Positions 48,625 through 59,502 of a stretch of 64,000 bases of DNA are shown one piece after another. The stretch lies in assembly GCA_027475525.1 (NCBI GenBank), contig JAMWFC010000005.1, positions 682,001 to 746,000 of the forward strand, read 5' to 3'. The translations under genes were made by a program, and so were the position numbers. Source of the stretch: Macrolepiota albuminosa (Eukaryota > Basidiomycota > Agaricomycetes > Agaricales > Agaricaceae). Below the pieces are notes generated by a model, which worked only from the letters and a program-made list of their open reading frames with translations, was not told where the DNA came from and searched no databases. Every line of letters begins with the position of its first letter. The stretch's first letter is position 1.

Positions 48625-49338
48625 TGTCAGGTTCTGCTGAGTTGGGGGCTTTCCAGGAAAGCAAGCCCTTACAATGCGGACTTGATCTACAGATACTCGG
48701 GTGTCTGGAACTCCGGGGCTAGGACTCTGGAGTTCAAGACGTGGACAGGGGTAATCCCGGGAGAGGGAACTTGGTCCGGGGGTTTTGGGTTTTGGGTAGC
48801 TGAGGGTAGGGTGGGGGTCGAGTCGTGAACCGGGGGTTCTAAGACGAGACCAGGTTAACAAATTAAAAGTCGCGAAGTGCGTACCAAACTTAGAGCACGT
48901 GGTTATTCAAGCGTGCCAGTCAGTGTGTACCAGTCAAGCAGAGGGCACACAACAATTCAAGTTATCCAAGTTAATATCAAGACTAGCGAATACAACGGGG
49001 AACTATGCTATAAGTACTACGGGACCAGGTCTCGGGGTTCCGGGGTGTCTGAGATGGGTTCCGGGAGTCATTGAGTAGTGGGCAGGGACTGTATACTTGG
49101 ATCATGCGTGTGGGGCACGCGATCAATTGGCGCAGAGGGAGCTGTGATGCGTGATGCGTGATGGCTGGAAGCAAGTCACATGATCCAATTGTTGATCTGG
49201 GCTGGTGGTGGCTGATGGCGGCTCTTGATGCGTGTGATGGCGGTGTCAGTAGTCGTGATGGCAAGGCGTCCTGTGGGGTCGGAGGGAGGGTCCTGGATGG
49301 TGTTCCGGGGGTGTTCCAGGGTGGATCCAGAGGGGAGG
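48625..49338 (-). repeat. Reversed solo LTR of the A/C Ty3 family, truncated
   Basis: It begins TGTCAGGTT (the reverse complement of the LTR 3' end) and matches the LTRs of A and C throughout, but the last 10 bp or so (the LTR 5' terminus) are missing where it meets element D. No target duplication is visible, so it was truncated by a later rearrangement. Confidence 0.85.
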
Positions 49339-49339
49339 C

Positions 49340-52178
49340 ATTGCTACGCACTCTTCTGAGATGTTTAGAATCAAGCGCCAGATCATTGGCGACCCTCTTG
49401 CCAACATGCCAACCTTATCACCAAATCCGCCACCCTTTCAGCCCACAGGACGTTTTACCGCAGAACGCCAGCATCAGTTCGCCAAGGAGCATGACACAGG
49501 ATTTTTGACCAAAGATGAGTTGAATGTCCTTACCGATCTCGTTGCTAAGCAAGATAAAGCCTTCGCCTGGGAGGACTCAGAATGCGGCAGCCTCCGTACA
49601 GACTTCTTCCTGCCTGTCATAATCCTGACCATTCCTCACATGCCGTGGACTGAACACAACTGACCATTACTGCCTGGAATAGAAGCTGAGGTCTGCCAAA
49701 TTATTAGGACCAAGATACAGGCTGGCGTCTACAAACCCTCCAATAGCTCTTACTGCTCCCAGTGGTTTTGCGTCCTCAAAAAGAACAGCAATCCACGCAT
49801 AGTCCACAGTCTCAAACCGCTGAATAGAGTTACCATATGACACTCTGGAGTACTACCTTTCCCTGACCACATTGCCGAGTCCTTTGCCGGGCATATTTGT
49901 GGCGCCACCCTTGACCTCTACGTTGGCTATGACAAACGCCTGATACACCCTTCTTCCCAAGACCTCACCACTTTTCAAACCCCTTTTGGCGCGCTGTGGC
50001 TAGTCACTTTACCGATGGGCTGGACAAACTCAGTCCCCATATTCCATGATGACATCACCTTCATCCTCCAACCCGAGATACCACATAATGTCCTTAGCTT
50101 TATTGATGACGTTGGCGTCAAAGGCCCCAAAGACTGGCGACTCGTAAACGGCTTACCGGCGACCCATCCCAAGAACCCCAACATCCGCTTAGTGTTATGG
50201 GAGTTTTTCCAGCTGCTCAACCGAGTGCTCCAACGTATGAAGTATAGTGGGGGAACCTTTAGCGGCCATAAGCTCCTCCTTTGCGCACCAAGGTTTAAAA
50301 TACTTGGTCACATCTGCACTCCCGATTGACGCGTTCCCGATGAGTCTCGCTTAGCACTCTTGGAGCGATGGGGTCCTTGCCATGACTTATCTGAAGTTCA
50401 CGCCTTTCTTGGTACCGTTGGTGTTCTCAGGATATTCGTCAAGAATTTTGCCCATTGCGCACACGCCCTTAACCAACTCACCCACGCTAACAAGCCCTTT
50501 GAATTTGGGCCAGACCAGGTTACCGCACAACATGATTTGGTAAAAGCCCTACAAGATGCCAAGCCCCTAGTTCCAATCAACTATAGCTCTGCCGACCCTG
50601 TTATCTTGGCGATGGATACCTCGTACATTGCCGTTGGCTACTTCTTGTGCCAGTGCCTTAGCGACAATTGGAAACAGCAACGCTACAACCGCTTTGGGTC
50701 TATCATGCTAAACGACCGAGAATCTCGCTACAGTCAGCCTAAGCTAGAGCTCTATGGACTCTTCAAAGCCTTCCAGTTGCTAAAGATGTATTTGATTGGC
50801 GTGCGGAACCTGATTGTTGAAGTCAACGCTAGATACATCAAAGGCATGCTGCAGAATCCCGATATCCAGCCATCTGCTAGTATGAACTGGTGGGTAGTCG
50901 CTATCCTCATGTTTCACTTTGAACTGGTCCATGTCAAGAGCTCTTTCCATGGACCAGATGGACTCTCTAGGCGACCATGGCAGCCTGGCAACCCGGCAGT
51001 GGATCCACAAGCTGATAGCGATTTCGAGGACTAGATCGACCGATTACATGGTTTTGTGCACCTCATACAACAGCCAATTCCCCTACTACAATGGCAACAG
51101 CCCGCCAGTATCCTATTACATCCCATTGTCCCTTACCACCCCGAGATCTTTAGCACACCCCTCACATTCTACACGGCAAGCATTTTCAGTCAAAACTCGC
51201 CTCCCATAAAAGTCGTACAAGAACCCTATCCGCTAAGAGAAGATAGTAGAAACCTGACCTACAAAGCCGTTCCCTGATCCACCAAGGCAAAGGCGGAAGA
51301 CAGTCGCTTGTTAATAGTTGAACAATGGATACAAGACCTCAAGCGACCAGCAGGCCTTACCGACAAACAGTTTGCGACCTTTATCCGATATGCTACCCGT
51401 TTCTTCTTTAACAACAACCGACTTTGGTGACAGAATCGAGATGGCGCTCACAAGCTGATCATCAAGCCAGAAAGTCGCTTACGGGTCCTGCGTGCCATGC
51501 ATGACGAACTAGGACATAGAGGCCTGTATGCTACCCGAGCCTCTCTTTTAGAACGATTCTGGTGGCCACATGCTAGTGCCGACATTGCCTGGTACATTAG
51601 GACTTGCCACCTCTGCCAAATTCAACAGACATGCCAAGTGCTTATCCCACCAACCGTTGCAATGCCAGCTCCCCTCTTCAGCAAAATTTATGTCGACACC
51701 ATGCATATGCCCAAATCTGGTCGCTACAAGTACATTATTCAAGGTCGTTGCTCGCTAATCCACTGGCCTGAATTTTGAATGCTTCAAAGAAAAAATATGG
51801 AGGCGGTCGCCAAGTGGCTATTTGAGGACGTCATTTGCCGTTGGGGAGCGCTAAGGGAAATTGTTATGGATAACGGTGCGCCCATTATCAAAGCGCTAAC
51901 CTATCTCGCCAAGAAATACAATATTCATCACATTTGAGTATCTGGCTACAACAAACGTGCCAATGGCCTGGTAGAGAGACCCCACTTTGACGTTCGGCAA
52001 GCGCTCTTCAAGGCAGTCGATGGCGACGAGTCTCGTTGGAGTGAGGCGACATATTCAGTATTATGGTCGGAAAGAGTTACCATTCGTAGGCGCATGGGTT
52101 GTTCTCCCTATTACGTGGCTACTGGCACCCATCCTTTACTCCCTGCCGACATTATAGAAGCAACTTATCTGCAGCCAG
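49340..52178 (+). pseudogene. Ty3 element D pol fragment, part 1
   Basis: A Ty3 pol type frequent in agaricomycetes, starting in the pre-RT linker because gag and protease are absent. RT and RNase H are recognisable (TTFQTPFGALWLVTLPMGWT, IDDV, ILAMDTSYIAVGYFL, ARYIKGML), as are the integrase zinc finger (CHLCQIQQTC) and core (YVDTMHM, MDNGAP). One frame runs through the whole piece with no indel, interrupted by TGA at 49661, 49838, 50327, 51275, 51428, 51776 and 51935 and TAG at 51032. Several TGAs sit at usual Arg positions (for example PEF-x-ML and HHI-x-VSG). Element C interrupts it at 52179. Confidence 0.85.
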
Positions 52179-52886
52179 TGTCACGACCCCTCCCCTCCGG
52201 ACCCACCCTGGGACACCCCCGGAACTCCATCTGGGACCCTCCCTCCAACCCCACAGGACACGCCCCGCCATCATGACTACCAACACCGCCATCATGCGCA
52301 TCAAGGACCGCCATCAGCTGCCACCAGCCCCGATCAATGATCAGATCATGCACATCATGCATCACAGCTCCCCCCACGCCAATTGATCGTGCACCCCACA
52401 CGCGTGATCCAGGTATACAGTTCCTGCCCGCTACTCAATGACTCCCGGAATCCATCCCAGACACCCCGGAACCCTGAGACCCGGTCCCGTAGTACTTATA
52501 GCGCAGTCCTCCGTTGTATTTGTTAGTCTTGATATTACACTGTTTACATTTGCATTACTTGGATTGTTGTGTGCCCTCTGTTTGACTGGTACGCATTGAC
52601 TGGCATGCTTTGACTGGCACGCTTGAATACTCGCGTGCTCTAAGATTGGTATGCACTTCGCGACTTTAATTTACTAACTTGGTCTTGTCTTAGAACCCCC
52701 AGTTCACAACTCGACCCCTGCCCGAATCCCTGGACCAAGTCCCCTCTCCCGGGACTGCCCCTGTCCGCGTCTTGAACCCCGGAGTCCTAGCCCCAGAGTT
52801 TCAGACACCCAAGTATCCATAGGTCAAGTCCACATTGTAAGGGCAATTGCTTTCCCGGAAAGCCCCCGACTCAGCGGAACCTGACA
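52179..52886 (+). repeat. Element C 5' LTR
   Basis: TGTCACGACC...CCTGACA. TATA-like TTATA at 52496-52500; predicted transcript start AGTCTTGATATTA at 52525-52537. Confidence 0.92.
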
Positions 52887-53019
52887 TAATATCAAGACTC
52901 CCTCCTTACACCATTCTTGATGGCTACATATACTCATACCTACCGACTCAGCGGAACCTGACATAATATCAAGACTCCCTCCTTACACCATTCTTGATGG
53001 CTACATATACTCATACCTA
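52866..53019. repeat. 77-bp tandem duplication, seam 15
   Basis: Units 52866-52942 and 52943-53019 are identical. They duplicate the LTR end, the primer site and the gag start region. Confidence 0.95.
52887..52899 (+). promoter_or_regulatory. Self-priming primer-binding site of element C
   Basis: TAATATCAAGACT directly after the LTR is the reverse complement of 52525-52537 within the LTR, as in element A, so the feature is conserved between copies. Confidence 0.72.
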
Positions 53020-54865
53020 CTACCTCACAGGCTACCAGACCAACTCTTATAGACATCTGGTCCCCGATCACTACCCCGCACAGACCCCTCGCCCCACCTA
53101 CCCACCCCTCCCATATGAACCCCAATACCTCCACCGCCACTGGGCCCCTGATCCATTTCTCTACGATCTGGGGCCCTCAGCCAGCTGGGCCCCTCCGCCC
53201 AACCTAGCCATGGCACGACCTGTGGAGGTCCCCTCATACCGGAGCATCCCCAGAGGCCTACCGGAGACACCACCAGTCCCCAGTGGACCTCGTCCGATAC
53301 CCCCCAGCGAGGACCCCTTTGTACCCACCCCCTACTACGGTTACCAGCGCCCTGCCCCCCAACTCCGGAGTCCTCTCCACTGCGACTATCCCCCTCGACA
53401 CTACCCAACCACCGCCCCACCCGCTTGGACTCCACCCTCGCCAATGGGACAACGACGTCTTGAGGACTACAAACGGCAACGGGACGAAGTGCTCCCCTCA
53501 CTCAGGATCTCGCCGGAGGACTTCGCTCAACGGGCAAGGGCGCTACTCATGGAACTTGGACACGACGACTTTGCAGGCACTCCAGAGGAATGGGCCCACT
53601 GCTTGGTCGAATTCGGGGATTGCCTCACACGAGGAGAACTCCCAGAGCAGACTATGGTAAAGTATAGGCGCAACACGATCCTCCACAAAGAGTTGCAACA
53701 ACTGCTCGATGAAGTCCACGCGTCCCCCTCCCCCCGACTCCTCAACAACCCTGCAGACCCGGGCCGCTCGATTCACATCCGGCGGGAACCACTGGAACTG
53801 GCCCTGGCAGCCCCCACAGTCCCCACTCTGGAGCAATGACAACGGGAAGAGTGACAAAACGCCTCAGCCATACTGCGGTCCCTTAATCCAACGGGAGGGC
53901 TATTTGATCAGCCCGCAGCCCACACGGTAGGCTTGTCAACTCGCCGTAAGGCTAACTCTGTTCCTAGCACCTTCGAGACCTGGGGACAGTCCCAGAGACC
54001 TCTGGAACCCCTCCCACAAACAGACAATGCCCGACCCCCGGCCACGGCGAACCCCGGCAGACCCCACGCGGACACCTCTAGCACAGACGACACGCTGTGC
54101 TACATTGACGAGCTCACGTGTGGCAACAACGAACCACGTCTCGTGCCCATGCCTGCCCTGGTACCGCCCCCTACGTCAGCCCCGGCCCCTCCAGAACCCA
54201 ACTTTTGCCATGACCCCCCGCCCCACTTCGATCTGCGGAACCCCCCATGGCCCCCAATGCAAGCGCGACTTTCCCGGTTTGAACGTCCCCCGTGCAACCT
54301 GGCACCCGACCTGGCACCTGGCCCCCCTCGGATCGACCTGACACCACCGAACCCTCCCTGACCGCCTCTGCCACCCCCGGCCGAGCCTTGAGGACGACCC
54401 CCAGGCCCCTCACCTCTGCCACCCCCTGCGTGGAGACCCGGGCCAGCGGCGCCCGCCCCCAGGCCCAACTCAACGCTGCCATGGCCACCAACAACCCAGG
54501 TGACGCGCCAGACCCTGAGGAACCCCCTCTGAAGATCCCAACTTCGCCGACGAACGGGACAAAGAAGCCCTCTGGGCCAACCGGCTCTCGAAAAAGGGGC
54601 GACCCTGGGTTGAGGTCCTGAGGAATGTGCAGGAACAACGGAGAAGGGAGGGTGTCTGCATACTCTGTGGTGAGAAAGACCATTTCATCTCCAAGTGCCC
54701 CATGTGCAGGAACAACGGAGAAGGGAGGGTGTCTGCATACTCTGTGGTGAGAAAGACCATTTCATCTCCAAGTGCCCCCAATGACAGGTCATGGGACATG
54801 CCACCTGGACCTTTGAAGGGGAGGACGCCACCTACGAGTATTCGGAAAGCGACCTGGTGATTTAG
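52997..54865 (+). pseudogene. Element C gag, capsid domain deleted
   Basis: Starts at the ATG at 52997 with the same Tyr/Pro-rich N-terminus as element A. At about 54443 the sequence jumps over roughly 0.9 kb that encodes the capsid in A (about 18010-18913). It resumes before the CCHC knuckle (CILCGEKDHFISKC), which is itself duplicated by a 77-bp seam. TGAs at 53837, 53852, 54359, 54389 and 54782 correspond to CGA codons in element A. The TAG end (54863-54865) aligns with the gag end of A. Confidence 0.8.
54625..54778. repeat. 77-bp tandem duplication, seam 16
   Basis: Units 54625-54701 and 54702-54778 are identical and double the zinc knuckle. Confidence 0.95.
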
Positions 54866-54984
54866 ACCTGGAAGATGCCCTAAATCGTGGAATTGACCCC
54901 GACGTCTTCTCCGCCTCAGTCTCACATCTTCGCTCCACGACACTCGTACAGGACACCCTCACGGCTTACCTACCCTCCCACTCC

Positions 54985-55920
54985 TTGCATTCTCTTCTCC
55001 TCAAAACCCGCCTCACCCCCTCCGGAACCCCCCTCAACACCCTCGTTGACAGTGGCGCCACCGACAACTTCATCGATGAAGCATGGTCTACCTTTGCCCC
55101 GGAACCTGCTCAGCGACTCCCGGTCCCAGTACGGCTCTGCCTCTTCAATGGAGACACCTCTACAGTGGGGAACATCACTCACTTCGTGTGTATGCCCGTT
55201 ACTTTTGCCAATGGACAGACTCACACCCTCCGGATATTGATAACCAAACTCCACCCTTCCACACCCCTGGTCCTAGGGCTCCCGTGGCTCCAAGACACCA
55301 ATCCCCGCATCAATTGGCGACATTTTACCCTTCGCCTGACCCGGGACCCGACACCTGACGACCAGCAACTCCCCTTCGACATCCCCCACTCTCCCGATCC
55401 TACCCCAAAGAACGGACCCCCACCACCCCCTGGACTCCAGTCCTGCTCGTCCCGGTCCTTTGTCATCAATGCCAGGCTGGACGGCGCCCCAGGACCAATA
55501 TTGGCCCTCATCGACAGCGGAGCCACCGGAGTTTTCATCAGCGATGCCCTCAACCTCCCCCACAACTCCCTCGACCAGCCCCTCCACCTGCAACGCCTCG
55601 ATGGCACCCCCTCCTCCTCCGGCCCCATCCAGAGGTCTCACTTGGAATGCGTGACCCTGGACAACAACTACGAGTTCACCTCCGACTTCCTGGTCACACA
55701 ACTTCACGAATCGACCCCGATGGTGCTGGGACTACCCTGGCTGCACGACACGAACCCCGACATCAATTGGAGGATGCTCACCATGACCTTCCTGAGACCC
55801 GAAGACCACCCCTCCTCCACCGTGCACCTCCGGGCCCTAGGAAGCGACCCGACGCCTGACACCCCCAGGATGACTGCCGTGCCCCCCACGCCCGTCCGAG
55901 ACTGCAAGGCCCCTGATTGA
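54985..55920 (+). pseudogene. Element C protease region, two tandem retropepsin-like domains
   Basis: Unit 1 has VDSGATDNF and unit 2 IDSGATGVF (Asp codon 55512). Each is followed about 80-90 residues later by VLGLPWL, so two complete-looking retropepsin folds lie in one chain. Both keep the DSG motif here, unlike unit 2 of element A. The frame ends at TGA 55918-55920 (CGG in A). An 11-13-nt deletion near 56029 relative to A then shifts the frame before RT. Confidence 0.83.
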
Positions 55921-56065
55921 CCCCCAAACATTCCTCGGAACAAGTACAAAGGGCTGAACTACCCCGGCAGGTCTCAGACATGCGTCGCACCCACTCCAGC
56001 TGAGGCATCTGCGACCCCGATCGACCCGAACTAGGATCATTGGGGCCGCCCCCTTCGGCCGCCTC

Positions 56066-59000
56066 ATGAAGGATGGAACTCCCACGTTTCAGCTGCACAC
56101 CTCACCTTCTCTCCCGGAAGAACATTTACGAGGGGATGCTATTCCTCCAGAAAAGAAAACCAAGGAGCAAATCCTCCGAGAAGTAGTTCCTCTGGAGTAT
56201 CACGAGTTTGCTGACGTATTCTCCGAAGGAGATGCCAAGGAGATTCCCCCTCACCGCCCCTATGACCATACCATCGACCTCGAGGAAGGAGCCGCCCCCT
56301 CTTTCAGCAAGGTATACAACATGTCGGAGGTCGAACTCCAGGCCCTCAAGGACTACCTCGACGAAATGCTCGGTAAGGGATTCATCTGACCCTCCGCCTC
56401 CGCCGCCGGAGCCCCGGTTCTATTCGCCAAGAAGAAGGATGGCTTGCTCCAACTCTGTGTCGACTACCAGGGACTCAATAAGATTACCAAGAAGAACCGC
56501 TACCCGCTCCTGCTCATTGGTGATCTGGTCGATCAACTCCACAGTGCCAAAGTTTACACGAAGATCGACCTCCGCTCCAGTTACAACAATGTCCGCATTG
56601 CCCCAGGACACGAGTGGAAAACCGTGTTCCGCACACGGTATGGTCTGTTTGAGTACCTTGTGATGCCTTTCGGAATGACTAACTCCCCCGCCACGTTCCA
56701 ATACTTCATGAACGACATCTTCCACGACATGAGCGACGTCTTTGTGATTGTCTACCTGGACGACATCCTCATCTATTCTGACTCGCAGGAGGACCACCAG
56801 AAACATGTCCGGCAAGTCCTCAAACGCCTCTGGGAGCACAACCTCCATGCCAAGCCTGAGAAGTGTTCATTCCACATGGAAGAGGTTGAGTATCTTGGCG
56901 TCATAGTATTCCCAAATGGCATTCACATGGACCCCCACAAAGTCAAAGCCATCGTCAACTGGCTGCAGCCCCGGAACGTCAAGGAAGTACAATCCTTCTT
57001 GGGTTTTGCTAATTTCTACCAGAGGTTCATAGATAACTACTCCGGTATCACAAAACCCCTCAACCGGCTCACATGTACAGACGTCGCCTGGAACTGGGAC
57101 AGTAAGTGCCAGAGTGTCTTTAACCTGCTCAAGGAGGCTTTCACGGCCGCCCCCATACTCCGGCACTACGACCCGGCCCTCCCAATTATCCTGGAATGCG
57201 ACGCCTCTGACTACGCCATCACCGGGATTCTCTTGCAGATGGGACCTGACGGTGGGGAGCCCCAGCCAGTTGCCTTCTACACCTGGTCCATGATCGACGC
57301 CGAGCTCAACTACGACATCTACGACAAGGAGCTCCTCGCCATTGTCAAAGCCTTCAAACAATGGCGAGCCTACCTCGAGGGAGCCCAGCACCGGATTCAG
57401 GTCTACTCGGATCACAACAACCTGCAGTACTTCACCACGACCAAGCAACTTAGTCGACGGCAGGCCCGATGGTCCGAGGTTCTCTCGGAATACGACTTCA
57501 CGATCCAGTACCACCTGGGATGACTTGGAGCTAAACCTGATGCCCTCACCCGTTGACTGGATGTCTATCCCAAGAAGTCATTCGAGGCGGGACGCAATGC
57601 GTTCAATCATCACGTGGTGATCCCTCCTGAACATCTGAATGCCGTACTGATCTTAAATGACAAAGGGATTCTGAGCCAGATCTGCCGCGCCCCCCAAGAC
57701 AAGTACTTCACCAATCACGACCTCCGCAACCCCCCCGATGGAACCGACCGGGACCCCACCTTCTCCTTGTCCCCCGACGAGAAACTCCTCCTCTGGGACG
57801 GCCGCATCTATGTCCCAGATCACGCCCGACTCCGCTACAATGTCCTCCACCAACACCACGACCACAAGCTCTGGAGACACCCCGGAATACGTAAGACCCT
57901 CCAGCTTATCTCCTGGACTTACTTTTGGCCAGGGTTGAAGAAGAACGTGACCCATTACATTCAATCATGCGAACCCTGCCTCTGGGCCAAGGTCTCCCAA
58001 CACCAACCATATGGACTCCTGAAACCCCTGCCAGTCGGGCAATGCCCCTGGTCCTCCATATCTCTGGACCACATCGTCAAACTCCCAGAATCTGAAGGGT
58101 TCAATGCCATTCTTGTTGTTGTGTGTAGGCTAACCAAACAGGGCATCTTCCTACCCTGCCACACCACGGATGCCACCCCGGACTTTGCCTGGCTGTTCCT
58201 TGAGCACGTCTTCGCCAAACACAGCCTCCTGGACGACATCGTCTCCGACCGCGGCCCCCTCTTTGTGTCCAAGTTTTGGACTTCCCTGTGTAAGGCACTT
58301 GAAGTGAAGACTAACCTCTCTACCGCCTACCACCCCGAAACCAACAGCCAAACCAAAAGGGTCAACCAGTCTCTCGAGCAGTACCTCCAACTGTACGTCA
58401 ACTACTTGCAGGACAACTGGCGCGCCGAGCTCCCCCTGGCCGAGTTCATCTACAACAACACGCCGCACTCTGCCACCAGGATATTGCCCTTCTTTCTGAC
58501 GCTCTCGCTCCGGGACATCCTGTCGCACGCTGCCCACAAGGTCGCCCGGGATCTCCAGTCCCTTCACAAGTTCCTCCAGGAAGAAATCGACACTGTGAAC
58601 CAGGCCTATGCGAAACATGCTGACCGGAAACAGGAAGACACCCCCGACTGGACCCCCAGGACAAAGGTATGGTTAGATCGACGCCACCTCCACACCCGCC
58701 GACCCTCCCCAAAACTCGATCACAAGTGCCTCAGCCCGTTCAAAATTTTGAAGAAGGTCTCATCTCATGCCTACAAGATCGAGCTCCCCCTGGGACTTAA
58801 AGGCCTGCACCCAGTATTCCACGTCCGCCTCCTGGAACGACACCCCCCAGATCCCTTCTCCGAATGACAGCCCGAACCTCCTCCCCTGGTCGAGGTCAAG
58901 GAAGAGTACCACTACGAGGTTGAAGACATCCTCGACTCCCAGAACATCCGTGGACGACCCCACTTCCTCGTACGGTGGAAGGGATACGGCCTGGAGGACG

Positions 59001-59113
59001 ACACTTGGGAGCCGCGCCGAAACCTTGAAGGTGCCCTCGACAAACTCCGGGACTTCCAGCGACGGCACCCGGGAAACGACCCCCCCAGGCGCAGGACTCA
59101 CAGATGGCAGTAG
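56066..59113 (+). pseudogene. Element C RT-RNase H-integrase-chromodomain
   Basis: RT has YLDD at 56753-56764. RNase H follows (ECDASDYAITGIL), then the integrase zinc finger (CEPCLWAK) and core (SLDHIVKLP, VSDRGPLF; the usual E-containing QTER is QTKR, so the third catalytic residue is lost). The C-terminal chromodomain ([28 protein letters not shown], 58905-59040) would bind modified histone tails and direct integration to heterochromatin. TGAs at 56387, 57521, 57554 and 58865 interrupt one continuous frame; the first is CGA in element A. The natural stop is TAG 59111-59113. Confidence 0.87.
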
Positions 59114-59502
59114 TGGGCGTAATCCCTGCCTCTGAGCTCAGTAGGAATTTAACTCCCATATATATTTTCTGCCTTCCTCTTCTGGATTTTACTCTCTTTT
59201 AGTACCTTTTCATAGTAGTGTCCCAGAGTCTGGGCAAGATGTTCTTTCCGGTTTCTCTCGGTTTCTTCGCCCCCTTACTCATACTTCTCACTGACTCTGG
59301 ACAACCAAGTATATACATTTTTTTTAGAGGTACACTATACTACAGTTACAGGACCACGAAACAAGCGACAGCAAGAAAACGGGAACCCCTAGAGCTGGGG
59401 CCCCAAACTACCCTCACCCTCCCCTCCCCTCGGCCAGCCCCGGAAACCCTCCCCCATCCCCTCTGGACTGTGCTCCTGCCACACTTCCTCGGCCAACAGA
59501 TC

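Noticed and set aside
9542..54778. The 77-bp duplications as a satellite, MITE target duplication or CRISPR-like repeat
   Set aside because: The repeated sequence is different at every site; only the length is shared, and single copies exist in sister elements.
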